This document shows positions 1 through 7,372 of a stretch of DNA of 64,000 nucleotides, in pieces; the stretch's first letter is position 1; each line of letters opens with the position of its first letter. This stretch comes from an uncultured Mailhella sp. (GTDB lineage Bacteria > Desulfobacterota > Desulfovibrionia > Desulfovibrionales > Desulfovibrionaceae): NCBI RefSeq assembly GCF_963931295.1, contig NZ_OZ007001.1, positions 2,249,001 to 2,313,000 of the forward strand. The letters are read 5' to 3'. The notes beneath the pieces are model-generated. The model had not been told where the DNA came from and did not search any database. It saw nothing but the letters and a program-made list of their open reading frames with translations. The translations under genes were made by a program, and so were the position numbers.

Positions 1-528
1 CTCGGTCAGCCCGTTGAGGTTGATGCCGACATGGTGGTGCTCGCCGTGGGCGTGGAAGGCGCAAAGGGCGCGGGAAGCCTCGCCGAAAAGCTGCGCATTT
101 CCTACGACCACTACGGTTTCTTCATGGAAAGCCACGTGAAGCTGCGCCCCGTGGAAACCAACACCGCAGGCGTGTATCTCGCCGGCGTGTGCCAGGGCCC
201 CAAGGACATTCCCGCCTCCGTGGCGCAGGGCAGCGCCGCCGCAGCCAAGGTCATGGCGCTCTTCTCCAAGCCCAAGCTGGAGAACGATCCGCAGGTGTCC
301 GTGGTGGACATCAAGCGCTGCGTGGACTGCGGCAAGTGCATCCAGGTATGCCCCTATCAGGCCATCGAAGAGGTGGAGATCCGCGGCCAGAAGAAGGCCC
401 ACGTGATCGAAACCGTCTGCCAGGGCTGCGGCCTCTGCACGGCCACCTGCCCGCAGGGCGCCATTCAGGTCGCCCACTTCACCGACAATCAGCTTCTCGC
501 GGAGGTTAACGCCCTATGTCTGTCCTAG
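1..528 (+). CDS. hdrA: Heterodisulfide reductase subunit A-like protein (C-terminal part, cut by window start)
   Basis: Open from the first base in frame 1, so only the last 175 residues of an HdrA-like flavoprotein are visible. The piece shows the end of the FAD domain (a VYLAGVCQGPKDIPASV segment typical of HdrA) and two C-terminal [4Fe-4S] motifs, CVDCGKCIQVCP and CQGCGLCTATCP. HdrA is the FAD-containing bifurcating subunit of cytoplasmic heterodisulfide reductases. In Desulfovibrio-type hdr-flx operons it pairs with HdrBC and Flx proteins to couple NADH oxidation to reduction of ferredoxin and a disulfide, proposed to be DsrC. The stop codon overlaps the start of the next gene by 13 bases, indicating translational coupling. 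QmoA/QmoB are relatives, but the flx genes that follow favour Hdr-Flx. The 5' end and start lie outside the window. Confidence 0.88.
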   Translation, partial: LGQPVEVDADMVVLAVGVEGAKGAGSLAEKLRISYDHYGFFMESHVKLRPVETNTAGVYLAGVCQGPKDIPASVAQGSAAAAKVMALFSKPKLENDPQVSVVDIKRCVDCGKCIQVCPYQAIEEVEIRGQKKAHVIETVCQGCGLCTATCPQGAIQVAHFTDNQLLAEVNALCLS

Positions 529-1970
529 CTGGCAAGGAGCTCCGTATCGTAGGTTTTCTTTGTAACTGGTGCTCTTACGGCGGCGCCGATACGGCCGGTA
601 CCGCCCGCGCCGTGCAGCCTACCGACCTTCGCATCATCCGCGTCCCCTGTTCCGGCCGCGTGAACCCTCTCTTCGTGCTCAAGGCCCTCATCAACGGGGC
701 CGACGGCGTTCTGGTGTCGGGCTGCCATCCGCGCGACTGCCACTATTCCGCGGGCAACTATTACGCCCGTCGTCGTCTGGAACTGCTCAAGGATTTCCTG
801 CCGGTCATCGGCATCAATCCCGACCGCTTCGAGTACACCTGGGTTTCCGCTTCCGAAGGTCAGCGCTGGAAGGACGTGGTCACCAACTTCACGAACCGCA
901 TCCATGCGCTCGGACCCGCTCCCCGCTGGGAAGACGTGCCCGCCCGCTATGATCGCCCCGAAGAACTCATCGAGTCCATTCGTCCGCTCGGCTGCGGCGC
1001 GCATCCCTCGCTGCCCGATCTCAAGCAGGCCATCAAGGACGCGCTCGCCGAAGGCCTCGAAGGCGTGCTCGGCTGGAAGCAGGGATTCGACGCCATTCAC
1101 GCCGAACCCGTGTTCATGACCACCCCCGAAGAAGTGGACTCCCTCATCTGGGGCCCCTTCAACGTTCACAACCTCGCCGTGTATCTGCCCCAGTACAAGG
1201 GCCGCAAGATAGGCGTGGTGGTCAAGGGCTGCGACAGCAAGGGCGTGGTCGAGCTGCTCGCCGAAAATCTCATTTCCCGCGAGGAAGTGAAGATCTTCGG
1301 CATGGGCTGCAACGGCACCGTGAGCCTGCCCCGCATTCTGGCCAGGCTCCCCGAAGGCGCGAAGATCGAATCCTGCGTCGGCCGCGGCAACAAGCTGACC
1401 GTCACCGCCGGCGGTCAGGAATACGAAATGACCATGGCGGAAGTCGCGCAGGACAAGTGCCGTCTCTGCACCAAGCCGAACGCCGTGCTTTCCGACGTGT
1501 TCGTGGGCAATCCCACCGTGGAGCCCGCGGCTCCGGCCGACGGCCGTCTGCCCGGCCTGCGCTTCCTCGACTCTTTGAGCCTTGAGGAACGCATGGGCTA
1601 CTGGAAGGGCCAGATGGAACGCTGCATCGCCTGCCACGCCTGCCGCGGCGCCTGCCCCATGTGCGTCTGCCGCGACTACTGCGTGTCCGACACCCGCGAT
1701 CCCGCGTGGGTCACGCAGGAAGACACCGTGCAGCAGAAGCTGTTCTTCCAGCTCATCCACGCCCAGCACCTCGCCGGGCGCTGCACGGGCTGCACCGAAT
1801 GCGAACGCGCCTGCCCCATGGACATTCCCGTGTTCGCGCTCAAGCAGCAGTTTGGCCGCATGATTCAGAAGATCTTCAGCTACGGCGCGGGCCTCGACGT
1901 GAAGGCCACGCCTCCGCTGCTCACCTATCAGGTGGAAGAACCGACTATCAAGGAGCATGATCTGGCATGA
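516..1970 (+). CDS. flxD: FlxD/MvhD-type [2Fe-2S] protein fused to a polyferredoxin FlxC-like module
   Basis: 484 residues with two parts. Residues 1-130 are an MvhD/FlxD domain (Cys16 and Cys19 in FLCNWCSYGGADTAG, then VPCSGRV and GCHPRDCHY), which carries electrons to HdrA. Residues 150-484 resemble the N-terminal region of F420 hydrogenase/formate dehydrogenase beta subunits and carry many cysteines: DKCRLC near 315, the dense run CIACHACRGACPMCVC near 368 and CTGCTECERACP near 428. This second part probably corresponds to FlxC, so the protein is read as a FlxD-FlxC fusion that relays electrons between FlxB/FlxA and HdrA. Its start overlaps hdrA and its stop overlaps the next start (ATGA). 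The MvhD call is firm; equating the second half with FlxC is inference from gene order and cysteine content. Confidence 0.8.
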   Translation: MSVLAGKELRIVGFLCNWCSYGGADTAGTARAVQPTDLRIIRVPCSGRVNPLFVLKALINGADGVLVSGCHPRDCHYSAGNYYARRRLELLKDFLPVIGINPDRFEYTWVSASEGQRWKDVVTNFTNRIHALGPAPRWEDVPARYDRPEELIESIRPLGCGAHPSLPDLKQAIKDALAEGLEGVLGWKQGFDAIHAEPVFMTTPEEVDSLIWGPFNVHNLAVYLPQYKGRKIGVVVKGCDSKGVVELLAENLISREEVKIFGMGCNGTVSLPRILARLPEGAKIESCVGRGNKLTVTAGGQEYEMTMAEVAQDKCRLCTKPNAVLSDVFVGNPTVEPAAPADGRLPGLRFLDSLSLEERMGYWKGQMERCIACHACRGACPMCVCRDYCVSDTRDPAWVTQEDTVQQKLFFQLIHAQHLAGRCTGCTECERACPMDIPVFALKQQFGRMIQKIFSYGAGLDVKATPPLLTYQVEEPTIKEHDLA

Positions 1971-3277
1971 GCAGTCTCCTTTTCGCAACACCGAAAGAGC
2001 TGACGGGCTGGCTTGCCGGTCTGGCCTCCGGCCATCGCGTGCTGGCTCCCCGTCAGGAAGGCCCCAGCGTGGTCTATCGTCCCCAGACGGCCGACGAGCT
2101 CGCCTCCGCCGACATCGACGCGCTGCTGCGCCGCGCCACCGCTTCTCCCAAGCAGGCCATGCTGCCGCAGTGCGAAACGCTGGTGACCTTCAAGTCCGTC
2201 AAGGACGCTGAGGATCCCTCCAAGCTGACCACCACTCTGGAAGCTCCCGCCGACGCCGAACCCACGGTGCTTTTCGGCTGCCGTCCCTGCGACGCGCGCG
2301 GCTTCGTGGTGCTCGACCGTCCGTATCTGGAAGGCAAGTTCAAGGATCCCTACTACGGCGCCCGCCGCAAGGCCACGGTCATTGTGACGCAGGCCTGCCC
2401 CACGGCCTTTGCCTCCTGCTTCTGCAACTGGGTGGGCAGCCATCCTTCCGACAAGGAAGGTTCGGACATCCTCTTCACCGCCGTGAAAGGCGGCTTCGTT
2501 CTGGAAGTCGTCACGGAAAAGGGACAGGCCCTTGTGGAAGGCGCAGGCTTTGCCGACGCCGCGGACAAGGCCGCGGAAGCGGAAGCGGCTCATGCTGCCG
2601 CCGCCGCTTCGCTGAATCCTGCGCCCGAGCTGACCCACGTCATGGAAAAGGTGGCCTCGCGCTTCACCGACAAGGCCTTCTGGGACAAGGAAACCGTGAA
2701 GTGCCTTTCCTGCGGCGCATGCACCTATCTGTGCCCCACCTGCCAGTGCTTCACCATCACCGACGAAGGCTCGCAGCTCGACGGCCGTCGCCTGCGCAGC
2801 TGGGATTCCTGCATGACTCCGCTCTTCACGCTGGAGACCAGCGGACACAATCCCCGTCCGTCCAAGGCCGACCGCATGCGCAACCGCGTGAGCCACAAGT
2901 TCAGCTTCTACCCCGAACGCTACGACGGCTTCTTCTCCTGCGTGGGCTGCGGCCGCTGCGTGGTGAGCTGCCCCGTGTCGCTGGACATTCGTCACATGGT
3001 GCAGGCCGCCGTGGAAGGCGCGACCATCGAGATCAAGGACGAGGCTCCCGCGCCTGCGCCCGAAGCTGCGAAGGCTGCGGCTCCTGAAGCCAAGGCTTCC
3101 GAAGCCGCGGAAGTGAAGGCCGAGGCCGCTCCCGAAGCGCCTGCCGAAGCCGCCGCGCCTGAAAAGGCGGCGGAAGCTCCCGCCGAACCGGCTCCGGCTC
3201 CCGCGCCCAGGGCTCAGAAGAGCGCTCCCAAGACGGCCACCAAGTCTTCCACCAGAAGCAAGGCCAAGAAGAGGTAA
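1967..3277 (+). CDS. flxB: FlxB-like 4Fe-4S dicluster protein (hydrogenase beta/SrhB-like)
   Basis: 436 residues. Residues 1-350 match the sulfhydrogenase/anaerobic sulfite reductase beta-subunit type (HydB/SrhB/FlxB), with FGCRPCDARGF near 103 and two [4Fe-4S] motifs, CLSCGACTYLCPTC (about 245-258) and CVGCGRCVVSCP (about 325-336). It should pass electrons from the FAD/NAD subunit FlxA to the FlxD-type protein. Translation is coupled to the preceding gene by a 4-base overlap, and flxA follows 9 bases downstream. Odd feature: after about residue 350 the protein has an Ala/Pro/Glu-rich tail of roughly 80 residues ending in a basic Lys/Arg/Ser stretch, which the core family does not need. Cytoplasmic; no signal peptide. 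Confidence 0.8.
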   Translation: MSSLLFATPKELTGWLAGLASGHRVLAPRQEGPSVVYRPQTADELASADIDALLRRATASPKQAMLPQCETLVTFKSVKDAEDPSKLTTTLEAPADAEPTVLFGCRPCDARGFVVLDRPYLEGKFKDPYYGARRKATVIVTQACPTAFASCFCNWVGSHPSDKEGSDILFTAVKGGFVLEVVTEKGQALVEGAGFADAADKAAEAEAAHAAAAASLNPAPELTHVMEKVASRFTDKAFWDKETVKCLSCGACTYLCPTCQCFTITDEGSQLDGRRLRSWDSCMTPLFTLETSGHNPRPSKADRMRNRVSHKFSFYPERYDGFFSCVGCGRCVVSCPVSLDIRHMVQAAVEGATIEIKDEAPAPAPEAAKAAAPEAKASEAAEVKAEAAPEAPAEAAAPEKAAEAPAEPAPAPAPRAQKSAPKTATKSSTRSKAKKR

Positions 3278-3286
3278 GGAGAACAT

Positions 3287-4138
3287 ATGAGTGAACATGA
3301 CTGCGGCTGCAGCAAGAATCCTTACCTGCCTGAAGTCGCTACGGTTCTGGAAGTCATCACGGAATCTCCCACCATCAAGTCGTTCCGTGTGCGCTTTGAC
3401 AATGAGGAAGCATGGAACAATTTCACCTACCAGCCCGGTCAGGTGGGACAGCTTTCCGTGTTCGGCGTGGGCGAGTCCACGTTCGTCATCAACACTCCGC
3501 CTTCGTGCAAGGATTACATTCAGTTCTCCGTCATGCGCGCGGGCGAAGTGACCACCGCCATCCACAAGCTCCAGCCCGGCGACAAGGTGGGCGTGCGCGC
3601 TCCTCTGGGAAACTATTTTCCCTATGAGCAGTGGAAGGGCAAGAACATCGTGTTCGTGGGCGGCGGCATCGGCATGGCGCCCATCCGCACCATCATGCTG
3701 CACGTGATGGAACACGCTTCGGAATACGGCAAGCTCAGCCTGCTGTACGGCGCGCGTTCCCCCGAGGACATGGCCTACAAGGCCGATCTCCCCGGCTGGC
3801 TCAACAGTGACGTGCTGCACACCACGCTCACCATCGACCGCGAGGCCCCCAACTGGCCTCACCGCGTGGGCATGATTCCCAACGTGCTCAAGGAGCTGGC
3901 CCCCAGCCCCGACAACACCATCGCAGTGCTCTGCGGCCCGCCCATCATGATCAAGTTCACGCTGGCGGCGTTCCGCGAAATGGGCTTCAAGGACGAGAAC
4001 ATCATCACCACCCTTGAACGCCGCATGAAGTGCGGCATCGGCATCTGCGGCCGCTGCAACCTCGGCGGCAAGTACGTGTGCCTCGACGGCCCCGTGTTCT
4101 CGCAGGCCGAGCTCAACAATCTGCCTCCGGAAATGTAG
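3287..4138 (+). CDS. flxA: FlxA-like FAD/NAD(P)-binding oxidoreductase subunit
   Basis: 283 residues, start preceded by AAGGAG at 8 bases. The fold is that of dihydroorotate dehydrogenase electron-transfer subunits and ferredoxin reductases: a FAD-binding barrel in the N-terminal 95 residues, an NAD(P)-binding motif VFVGGGIGMAPIR near 123, the nucleotide-end motif LCGPPIMI near 212, and a C-terminal four-Cys [2Fe-2S] site (MKCGIGICGRCNLGG plus VCLDG, about 247-267). In the Flx complex it is the NADH-oxidising entry point. It is the last gene of the hdr-flx run and is followed by a strong intrinsic terminator. N-terminal CGC near residue 6-8 is an unexplained extra cysteine pair. Confidence 0.85.
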   Translation: MSEHDCGCSKNPYLPEVATVLEVITESPTIKSFRVRFDNEEAWNNFTYQPGQVGQLSVFGVGESTFVINTPPSCKDYIQFSVMRAGEVTTAIHKLQPGDKVGVRAPLGNYFPYEQWKGKNIVFVGGGIGMAPIRTIMLHVMEHASEYGKLSLLYGARSPEDMAYKADLPGWLNSDVLHTTLTIDREAPNWPHRVGMIPNVLKELAPSPDNTIAVLCGPPIMIKFTLAAFREMGFKDENIITTLERRMKCGIGICGRCNLGGKYVCLDGPVFSQAELNNLPPEM

Positions 4139-4161
4139 TCCGGCGGCCATGCATGCATAAG

Positions 4162-4193
4162 AAAAGGCCCCTTTTTCGGAAGGGGCCTTTTTC
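4162..4193 (+). terminator. Intrinsic terminator of the hdr-flx operon
   Basis: Inverted repeat AAAAGGCCCCTT / AAGGGGCCTTTT (4162-4173 and 4180-4191) with a 6-base loop and flanking T-run, 23 bases after the flxA stop codon. Confidence 0.9.
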
Positions 4194-4431
4194 ATGCTCA
4201 TTCAAACAGGCGGCGGAGGCTGCAACGCCGGAACGCCGGTCCGCGGAGCTGTGCCTTGCAGCAACGTTTTGCCGTTTGCACCGCGGCAATCTGGAGCGGG
4301 CTGGCCGGAGCTGACGCGCCCGGACATTCTGCCTCATCCGGCGAGCGCAAAAATGCCTGAACTCAGAACAGACGGCGAACCTGACGCAACGCCGACCTGA
4401 TGAAAAGTTTTGAAAAAGAGGATGGGGGCCC
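4194..4431. other. Intergenic spacer, no gene seen
   Basis: Between the flxA terminator and the palindrome at 4432. Short open frames exist on both strands but none has a ribosome-binding site, family features or conserved-looking composition. I see nothing functional here. Confidence 0.5.
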
Positions 4432-4477
4432 GGGGGAAGGAGGAAAAACTTTTTCAAAAGTTTTTCCTCCTTCCCCC
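4432..4477. terminator. Perfect 22-bp inverted repeat between convergent genes
   Basis: Arms 4432-4453 and 4456-4477 are perfect reverse complements separated by only TC. The arms contain both G5 and A5/T4 tracts. It sits between flxA (plus) and the nlpC gene (minus), so a bidirectional terminator or cruciform-forming element is the simplest reading. Confidence 0.6.
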
Positions 4478-4499
4478 GTCCTCTCACTTCTACTTCTTC

Positions 4500-5177
4500 T
4501 TATAGATCAACATCCGTAATGGCTTCGATCATGGCCTGGGTGTCGGCGACGCCGGGGTCGGCGTAGAGGTCGAGGTCGCAGGGCGGTTCTTCGAGCACGC
4601 GGCGGGCGGTCAGGTAGTGTCGTTTCCAGTAATCGGCGTCGAGGCGTTCGACGCGCACGCGGGAGCCGGCGGAGGGGCTGTGGATGAAGCTGCCGTCGCC
4701 TATGTAGATGGCGGAGTGACGGCCGTTGGGGGTGTTGGCGATGCGGAAGATGATGATGTCGCCGGGCATGAGGTCGGCCTTGGCTACTTCCTGTCCTGCG
4801 CGGGACTGGCGCACGGAGTCGCGCGGAACCGTGACGCCGTGCTTGGCGAACACCCAGTACACGAAGCCGGAGCAGTCGAAGCCGGAAGCGGGGGAGGAAC
4901 CGCCGCTTCTGTAGCGCACGCCCAGGCCCTGGCGGGCGATGTCGGCCACGTTTTTGCCGAGGGACATGATGGTGGGGCAGAGGTTGGCGCGGTAGAGCGT
5001 GGCCGGGGAATCGTCTCCGGGCAGCATGCCGGAGATGGAGGCGGAGTTCATGGAGGCGGGGCGCGTCTGCGGAGTCGGAACAAGGTCTCCGCGCGGACGG
5101 GGCTGGCAGGCGCTCAGCAGGGAAACGGCGAGGCCCGCAAACAGCAGAATCGCAGAAATACGGAGTCGTGAAGTCAT
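4500..5177 (-). CDS. NlpC/P60 family cell-wall peptidase lipoprotein
   Basis: 225 residues from the ATG at 5177, which has AGGAG 7 bases upstream; an ATG 105 bases further upstream would put a non-signal extension before the signal sequence, so it was not used. Residues 1-23 are a lipoprotein signal with lipobox LLSAC (Cys24). The C40 peptidase domain follows, with catalytic Cys in SGFDCSGFVYWVF, His in NGRHSAIYIGDG and a third polar residue in SFIHSPS. These enzymes cut D-gamma-glutamyl-diaminopimelate bonds in peptidoglycan peptides. Likely anchored in the outer membrane or periplasm. It stands alone between the hdr-flx end and the corA-like gene. Confidence 0.88.
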   Translation of the reverse strand: MTSRLRISAILLFAGLAVSLLSACQPRPRGDLVPTPQTRPASMNSASISGMLPGDDSPATLYRANLCPTIMSLGKNVADIARQGLGVRYRSGGSSPASGFDCSGFVYWVFAKHGVTVPRDSVRQSRAGQEVAKADLMPGDIIIFRIANTPNGRHSAIYIGDGSFIHSPSAGSRVRVERLDADYWKRHYLTARRVLEEPPCDLDLYADPGVADTQAMIEAITDVDL

Positions 5178-5368
5178 ACAGGTGCTCCTGTAGGCGTCGC
5201 AAAACGGCAGAAAAACGACGCAGAACGATGAGATGCGGCGCGGTAAAAAATAAAAACTGCCTCTGAAAAAGCCGGGTGTCAAGTTTGCGCTGCGGTCGGG
5301 ACTGTTGCAGCGCCTGTGTTCGTCATGAAAAAGCGCGGCCCGGGAAGCAATGATTTTTTATCCGGACG

Positions 5369-6340
5369 TTATTTGAACCAGCCGCGCCGGAAAAAGAAGA
5401 TCAGCAGGGCGGCGGTAATGAAGGCCATGAGTCCGAGCACGGCGAAATATCCGTATCTCCACTCCAGCTCGGGCATGAAATGAAAGTTCATGCCGTAGAT
5501 GCCGGCAATGACGCTGAGCGGCATGCACAGCGACGTGAGCACGGTGAGCACGCGCAGGCGGTAGTCGGTTTTTCTCTGGGCGTGGAGCAGGCAGTCGTTG
5601 TGCAGATCGCGCAGGCGTATTTCCAGCTGATCCTGACTGCGCACCACGTGATTCTGACTATCCATGACGTCCCGAAGTTCTGCCTTCAGATGACTGAAGG
5701 GCACGCTTTGCGTCTGCAGGCTCTGGAGCACGCTCATGCAGTAGAGCTGATCCTCGAACTGGGAGTAGAGGCGGCTTACGCAGCGGCGTATGGCGATGAG
5801 TTCGTCCTGACCTATGTTGTCCGGTTCGTCGTAGATTCTGTCGGCGAGGGCTTCCACGGCGGCGCGGGCGGCCATGTACTGACGGGTGCTGATGTCGGTG
5901 CACACGTCCATGATGAAGAGCAGCAGCGCCTGACTTGAGGGCTCGGAGAGCTCGCTGCCGTTTTGCAGCCGCAGCAGCGCGCGGTCGAAGAGCGGGATGT
6001 CCGGCGCGCCTATGCTGATGAGCACGCCTTTCATGCACAGCATCATCATGTACGAGGCGCGGGGGCTGTTCCACTGCACGCGCATGGGAAAGCGCAGGAA
6101 TACGCATCCGCCGGAAACGTCCACGTCGGGAAAGTTCACGGGCTGCGTGCAGGCGGCCACGGTGTCGGATTCCACATGCAGGCCGCGCAGGTATTCGCCG
6201 AGGCGTTTCCGCTCTTCGTCGGGATTGTCGTCGTCCACGAGGCGGATGTCGTGCCAGACAAGGATGTCGCCGCCGTCGGAAGGCGCTTTCTTGAGCCAGC
6301 GCCAGTCCCGGGCCGTGAGATGATAGTGCTGTATTTCCAT
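5369..6340 (-). CDS. corA: CorA/ZntB-like divalent metal transporter
   Basis: 323 residues. The C-terminal part carries the CorA signature YGMNF (in AGIYGMNFHFMPELEWRYG), placed at the end of the first of two transmembrane helices, followed by YFAVLGLMAFITAALLIFF and a basic tail. The preceding 240 residues form the cytoplasmic funnel domain with long helices (about 140-265). Family function is passive Mg2+ (or Co2+/Zn2+) movement through a pentameric channel. The MPEL loop is the expected MPEL selectivity loop. The upstream Shine-Dalgarno is weak. The metal cannot be fixed from sequence alone. Confidence 0.85.
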   Translation of the reverse strand: MEIQHYHLTARDWRWLKKAPSDGGDILVWHDIRLVDDDNPDEERKRLGEYLRGLHVESDTVAACTQPVNFPDVDVSGGCVFLRFPMRVQWNSPRASYMMMLCMKGVLISIGAPDIPLFDRALLRLQNGSELSEPSSQALLLFIMDVCTDISTRQYMAARAAVEALADRIYDEPDNIGQDELIAIRRCVSRLYSQFEDQLYCMSVLQSLQTQSVPFSHLKAELRDVMDSQNHVVRSQDQLEIRLRDLHNDCLLHAQRKTDYRLRVLTVLTSLCMPLSVIAGIYGMNFHFMPELEWRYGYFAVLGLMAFITAALLIFFFRRGWFK

Positions 6341-6754
6341 GGCGGAAGGCTAGCACGAAAGGCGGAAGCTGAAAAGCGGCGAAGGGTGAGAACGACGTGA
6401 GATGAAACGAAATTTTGCGGGAGAGAAGACGAGTCGGCCGCGGAAAGCGGCGGGTGGAGCCTTCCCGGCGGTGAGCCGTTTGCGGGGGCGGGCGATCAGG
6501 CGCGCCCGAAACGGAGCTTCTGAAAAAGACGCGTCGCCTGCTGGAAAGTCGCTCGGAATGCCGGAGAGGCGTAAGAGGCAAGAGATGCGGTGTCGGTGCG
6601 AGGAGACGGCGGGGCGACAAAGGCCGTGGCCGATGAAAAAGGCGGTGGGGCGAACAAGAGACGACGGAGAAGCAGAAGGGCGACTGCTCGGCGCGGAGGG
6701 CGACGGAGGCGCGCCGGGGAAGGATGTCCGCGTTTCCCGGGCACGGCCGCGCAG
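6341..6754. other. GC-rich intergenic spacer, no gene seen
   Basis: About 410 bases between the corA-like start and the end of the small unknown gene. A 118-codon plus-strand frame (6402-6758) is open, but it is Arg/Gly/Lys-rich, lacks a ribosome-binding site and looks like chance openness of GC-rich DNA. No hairpin or promoter stands out. Confidence 0.5.
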
Positions 6755-7123
6755 CTAGAGCAGAAATCGTTTCAGAGCGGCGACTTTTGCGGCGTACTTT
6801 TCCGGCACGGGGAAGGTTTTGCCCTGCACGAAGGCGGCCAGCGCGTTGTCGATGCCGGGCACGGTGGAGCCCGTCTTGTTCAGGCGTATCCAGCTTCCGT
6901 CGTCAGCAACGTCGTAGTCGCCGACGGTGATGGTGATTTCCTGATCCATGCCGTTGACGGAAAAGCAGATCATGAGGCTCATGTCCTCGCGGCAGATGAT
7001 GCTGTGGACGTGCAGAAAGTCCGAGAGACGCGCATTGACCAGCGACATGGTTTTCTCACTGTTCAGAAGTGCCCGGGCGAGCGCCCGGCCCGGTGTTTTC
7101 AGCAGAGCGTCGAAAAAGCTCAT
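6755..7123 (-). CDS. Small conserved-looking protein of unknown function
   Basis: 122 residues, AGGGA upstream of the ATG at 7123. I do not recognise the family. The protein begins with an amphipathic helix (SFFDALLKTPGRALARALL) and has a central beta-rich part (SLMICFSVNGMDQEITITVGDYDV) with an acidic stretch, then a helix-rich C terminus ending in ALKRFLL. No signal peptide or transmembrane segment. Balanced amino-acid composition and third-position GC bias support it being real. It is transcribed in the same direction as trmFO upstream, but a 250-base gap argues against tight coupling. Confidence 0.6.
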   Translation of the reverse strand: MSFFDALLKTPGRALARALLNSEKTMSLVNARLSDFLHVHSIICREDMSLMICFSVNGMDQEITITVGDYDVADDGSWIRLNKTGSTVPGIDNALAAFVQGKTFPVPEKYAAKVAALKRFLL

Positions 7124-7372
7124 GACGTTCCCTGTCCTGATGTCCGTTTTGCTCCGGGCGGTCCTTCAGCGCGGAACGCTCTGCCCGGGCGCTCGGCACC
7201 TGTTTCCCGGCAGGGCGGAATGCACGGATGCCTGCTCTCCTGCCGGGTTCGTCGTGCGTCGGCAAGGCGCTTCGGAAAGCTGCGGGCCTTCGGAGCTTTG
7301 CCTTTTCTGGCGGACGCCGCATCCCCGGATGCTCCCGAGGGGCGCGATCCGCCGCCCCGGGAGCTTTGCGGC

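Noticed and set aside
1928..4201. 757-codon minus-strand frame opposite flxB/flxA
   Set aside because: Antisense openness from high third-position GC; His/Gly/Arg-rich translation, and the plus strand has clear flx genes.
6402..6758. 118-codon plus-strand frame
   Set aside because: Biased Arg/Gly/Lys composition, no ribosome-binding site and overlap with the end of the better-supported minus-strand gene.
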